Assembly (NCBI RefSeq): GCF_947488715.1
Contig: NZ_CANLAG010000003.1
Span: 434,001-498,000 of the forward strand
Origin: an uncultured Tateyamaria sp.
Lineage (GTDB): Bacteria > Pseudomonadota > Alphaproteobacteria > Rhodobacterales > Rhodobacteraceae
Length of the DNA stretch: 64,000 nucleotides
Direction of reading: 5' to 3'
This document shows positions 61,622-64,000 of this stretch, piece after piece. Numbering within the stretch: position 1 is the stretch's first letter; the number at the start of each line of letters is the position of its first letter. Both the position numbers and the translations under genes were made by a program. Under the pieces are notes generated by a model, which was not told the origin of the DNA, did not search any database, and saw only the letters and a program-made list of their open reading frames with translations.

Positions 61622-62368
61622 TTATGTCTCTGCTGTGACCCGCCGCACATCGGCGCTGTCGGCCTGCATGGGGCCGTCGGCGCGGTCATAGCGCAGATAG
61701 GCAATCGCCCGGTTCCCTGCGCGGCTGTGCAAGGTGCCGACCGGTTTGCCGTCAGCGGTGATATCGCTGCCCGTGGCCGCATCGCCGTGCACCTCAACCG
61801 TCGCCAAGCCTTTGCGCAACCTGGTCTTGTGCTTCATCCGTGCGGTGACCTCTTGGCCCACGTAACACCCTTTGCGGAAATCGACGCCGTGCAGCGCCTC
61901 GAACCCGGCCTCAAGGATATAAGTGTCGGGGTGCAGCTCAATCCCCGTCTCAGGCACCCTGTGCGCCACACGCAGCGCCGTCCAGTCGGTCGTGTCATCC
62001 GTTTGCGGCGTCGCACGGTAGGCACGCCATCCCAGCGCACCGTGGCGCGGGTCGTTCATGCCGTCAGACGGTGTGCTGTCCAGCCCACGGTGCAGATGCA
62101 GGTCCGCGTCCTCTATCGCAACATCCGCACGCAGTTTGTACATGGTCAATCGCTGGCGCAGCGCGTCCGCCTGTGATGCGTGCGCGTCCAGATGCACAGC
62201 ACCGTCCTGCGCGAACAGGAAGAAGTCGGCCAGGTACTTGCCCTGCGGCGTCAAAAGCGCGGCATAGACCAGCCCTTCGTCGACGCCGTTGACGTCATTG
62301 GTCACCAGACCCTGCAAAAAGCTGCGGGTATCGGGGCCGGTCAGGCGAAAGATATGGCGGTCAGACAC
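61622..62368 (-). CDS. ygfZ: YgfZ/GcvT-like folate-binding protein
   Basis: 248 residues. GcvT-like fold with the YgfZ signature DFRKGCYVGQEVTARMKHK, in which the Cys is conserved. It uses tetrahydrofolate and helps repair or assemble Fe-S enzymes, as established for E. coli YgfZ and its mitochondrial relatives. GTG start at 62368 with AGGA upstream. Divergent from the glycosyltransferase, 67 bases apart. Confidence 0.93.
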   Translation of the reverse strand: MSDRHIFRLTGPDTRSFLQGLVTNDVNGVDEGLVYAALLTPQGKYLADFFLFAQDGAVHLDAHASQADALRQRLTMYKLRADVAIEDADLHLHRGLDSTPSDGMNDPRHGALGWRAYRATPQTDDTTDWTALRVAHRVPETGIELHPDTYILEAGFEALHGVDFRKGCYVGQEVTARMKHKTRLRKGLATVEVHGDAATGSDITADGKPVGTLHSRAGNRAIAYLRYDRADGPMQADSADVRRVTAET

Positions 62369-62435
62369 AAGGCGTTCCTTTCACTGCGAACCCTTTTCAT
62401 ATAACAGCCATCCGCACGTGCAAAAGGGGGGCGAT

Positions 62436-63107
62436 GTGCCTGCACCACTGTCTATTGTCATTCCTACGATGAACTCCGGATCCGGGCTGCACACCTGCCT
62501 GTCCGCGCTGATGGAGGGGATCGAGGCCGGCTTGATCGCTGAGCTGATTGTGACCGACGGCGGATCAGATGACGAAACGCGCGCCGTCGCCGACGCATGG
62601 GGTGCCGAGATCGTCACTGGCCCACCGTCGCGTGGTGGGCAATTGCGCCGCGGGTGTGACGCTGCGCGTGGGACGTGGCTGCTGATCCTGCATGCTGACA
62701 CTGTTCTGGATGCCGGTTGGACCAGTGCTGTGGACGCCCATCTGGGCCAGGCCGACGCGGGGTATTTCGCGCTGCGCTTTGACAGGGGCGGGCGCGCGGT
62801 GGCGGCCTGGGCCAATCTGCGTGCGAGGCTCTTTGGTTTGCCCTACGGGGATCAGGGCCTTTTGATCCGGCGCAGCCTCTATGACCGGGTGGGTGGTTAT
62901 GCCGATATCCCGCTGATGGAGGACGTCGCCATGGCGCGGGCACTGCGTGGACACCTGACCCAACTGGACGGCATCGCGATCACCAGCGGCGAGAAATATC
63001 GCCAGCAAGGGTGGCTCAGACGCGGCGCGCGCAACCTTTGGACGTTGGTGCAGTATCTGGCTGGGGTAAATGTGGACACGCTGGCCCGGCAATACCGTCG
63101 TGAGTGA
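62436..63107 (+). CDS. TIGR04283-type glycosyltransferase
   Basis: 223 residues from GTG 62436, preceded by AAGGGGGGC. GT2 fold: APLSIVIPTMNS, LIVTDGGSDDET, then PSRGGQLRRGCDAARGTWLLILHADTVLD, the Asp-x-Asp-like HAD metal site. This subgroup is labelled rSAM/selenodomain-associated or arsenosugar glycosyltransferase. A role in arsenosugar synthesis is possible but no arsenosugar partner genes (such as a SAM radical enzyme) are adjacent. Confidence 0.85.
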   Translation: MPAPLSIVIPTMNSGSGLHTCLSALMEGIEAGLIAELIVTDGGSDDETRAVADAWGAEIVTGPPSRGGQLRRGCDAARGTWLLILHADTVLDAGWTSAVDAHLGQADAGYFALRFDRGGRAVAAWANLRARLFGLPYGDQGLLIRRSLYDRVGGYADIPLMEDVAMARALRGHLTQLDGIAITSGEKYRQQGWLRRGARNLWTLVQYLAGVNVDTLARQYRRE

Positions 63108-63110
63108 AGC

Positions 63111-64000
63111 CTAGCCCCAAAACCGCGACCGCAAACGGGTCAGCAGGCCGGGTGCAGGCGTGTCTTCGGCGGCCTGACCGTCTGCGGCTATGGTGACATT
63201 GGCGTCGATGACGGTCTTGCCGTCCTTGAACTGCAACCGGTACAGGTCGGCATAGATGCCACCCCGGTCCAGCAATTCCTCATGGGTGCCGGAATCCATG
63301 ACTTTGCCCCGGTCCATCACCACGATTTTGTTGGCACCGCGAATGGTGGACAGCCGGTGCGCGATGACCAGCGTGGTGCGCCCCTTGGACAACCGGTCAA
63401 GCGCGGTCTGCACGACTTTCTCCGATTGCGCATCCAGTGCAGAGGTGGCTTCGTCCAGCAGCAGGACAGGCGTGTCGCGCAAAAGAGCGCGCGCAATCAC
63501 AACCCGTTGACGCTGCCCGCCAGATAGGGCTGACCCGCGCGGGCCAACATGACTGTCGATGCCGTTGGGCAGCTTGTCGATGAAATCTGTCACATGGGCG
63601 GCGTCCAGTGCGGCCTGCAGTTGCGCATCGCTGACATCCGTCCGACCCAACAGCACATTCTCGCGCAGCGTTTCGTCAAACAGCAGCGCCTCTTGCGTCA
63701 CCACAGAATACAGGCCGCGCAGGTCCTCAAGGGACATGTCAGTGGTCTTGACGCCGCCGATGCGCACGGCACCTTGCTGTGGGTCGACCAGCCGCGTCAG
63801 CAGGTTAAAGATACTGGATTTGCCCGCGCCGGACGCGCCAACTAACGCTGTGGTCTCGCCGGGACTTGCAACCAGCGACACGCCGTCCAGAACCCGCGTG
63901 TCACCATAGTCCAGCGCGACGTCTTCGATCGCGATCTCTGGCACGCCGTCAGGCGCGGTTTCCGGATTGTCCGGCGAGGTCAAGGCAAGGGGCGCATCCA
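63111..64000 (-). CDS. ABC exporter (MsbA/ABCB type), C-terminal nucleotide-binding part
   Basis: Incomplete: the frame continues off the right edge, so only the last 296 or so residues are seen. The ATPase domain has Walker A GASGAGKSS, signature [17 protein letters not shown], Walker B VLLLDEATSALD and switch His in VIAHRLSTI, the layout of fused membrane-ATPase exporters. The missing front would hold the six membrane helices. It could export lipids, peptides or drugs. The apparent TTG start at 63983 is internal. Confidence 0.9.
   Translation of the reverse strand, partial: DAPLALTSPDNPETAPDGVPEIAIEDVALDYGDTRVLDGVSLVASPGETTALVGASGAGKSSIFNLLTRLVDPQQGAVRIGGVKTTDMSLEDLRGLYSVVTQEALLFDETLRENVLLGRTDVSDAQLQAALDAAHVTDFIDKLPNGIDSHVGPRGSALSGGQRQRVVIARALLRDTPVLLLDEATSALDAQSEKVVQTALDRLSKGRTTLVIAHRLSTIRGANKIVVMDRGKVMDSGTHEELLDRGGIYADLYRLQFKDGKTVIDANVTIAADGQAAEDTPAPGLLTRLRSRFWG

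Overview
The window reads as ordinary chromosome of a high-GC alphaproteobacterium, most likely a marine member of the Rhodobacterales (Roseobacter group). This rests on the GC-rich codon use, the PhyR-NepR-EcfG general stress system, an EI-Ntr (PtsP) gene close to aspartate kinase, an ArsJ-type arsenic operon, a PopZ-like DUF2497 protein, DUF6280 and a TIGR04283-type glycosyltransferase. No phage, insertion sequence, CRISPR array or replication origin was seen. One tRNA gene (Cys, GCA) is present.

Layout. 0-20.4 kb is mostly housekeeping: the end of a GlcD-type FAD oxidase; apt, a LysE exporter and mtaP; a large membrane-anchored protein; a SulP anion transporter; small transferases; the molybdate transporter modABC; a NUDIX hydrolase; lysC and ptsP, separated by an unassigned 643-residue gene. 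20.7-33.1 kb is a galactoside catabolic island. An IclR regulator and an ABC ATPase face a long forward operon: binding protein, two permeases, GH36 alpha-galactosidase, SDR dehydrogenase, KDGal kinase, KDPGal aldolase, SMP-30 lactonase and GH42 beta-galactosidase. Most of its genes overlap by 1-4 bases. It encodes nearly the whole oxidative (De Ley-Doudoroff) galactose route but lacks a galactonate dehydratase. 33.1-37.0 kb is an arsenate-responsive operon: an ArsR-ArsC fusion, GAPDH, a small exported protein and an ArsJ exporter. 37-43.6 kb holds hyi-glxR and a second sugar or polyol ABC operon with a Gfo/Idh dehydrogenase. Matching perfect LacI-type palindromes lie at the two ends of that region.

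43.6-55.0 kb is a general stress response island. It contains phyR, nepR, ecfG and an HWE/HisKA_2-type histidine kinase. Around them are small membrane and envelope genes (DUF883/YqjD-like, holin/YqjE-like, AI-2E, PRC-barrel, FNT channel, DUF2945, PLDc_N-like, DUF1328) and Dps. Eight sites fit the EcfG promoter pattern GGAAC-N16/17-CGTT (one has GGTT), each 31-58 bases before a start codon. A further face-to-face overlapping pair with CATT -10 elements sits between phyR and nepR. The inferred logic is that the kinase signals to PhyR, phospho-PhyR sequesters NepR, EcfG is freed, and the surrounding genes are switched on.

55.0-56.6 kb is a lower-GC, gene-poor stretch with a small exported protein, a probable frameshifted gene remnant and tRNA-Cys. 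56.6-64 kb returns to core genes: PCMT, a TolC-type outer membrane protein, a PopZ-like protein, EF-P, a YgfZ-like folate protein, a glycosyltransferase and the C-terminal half of an ABC exporter cut by the window edge.

All assignments come from reading the translated sequences and motifs. No database search was run.
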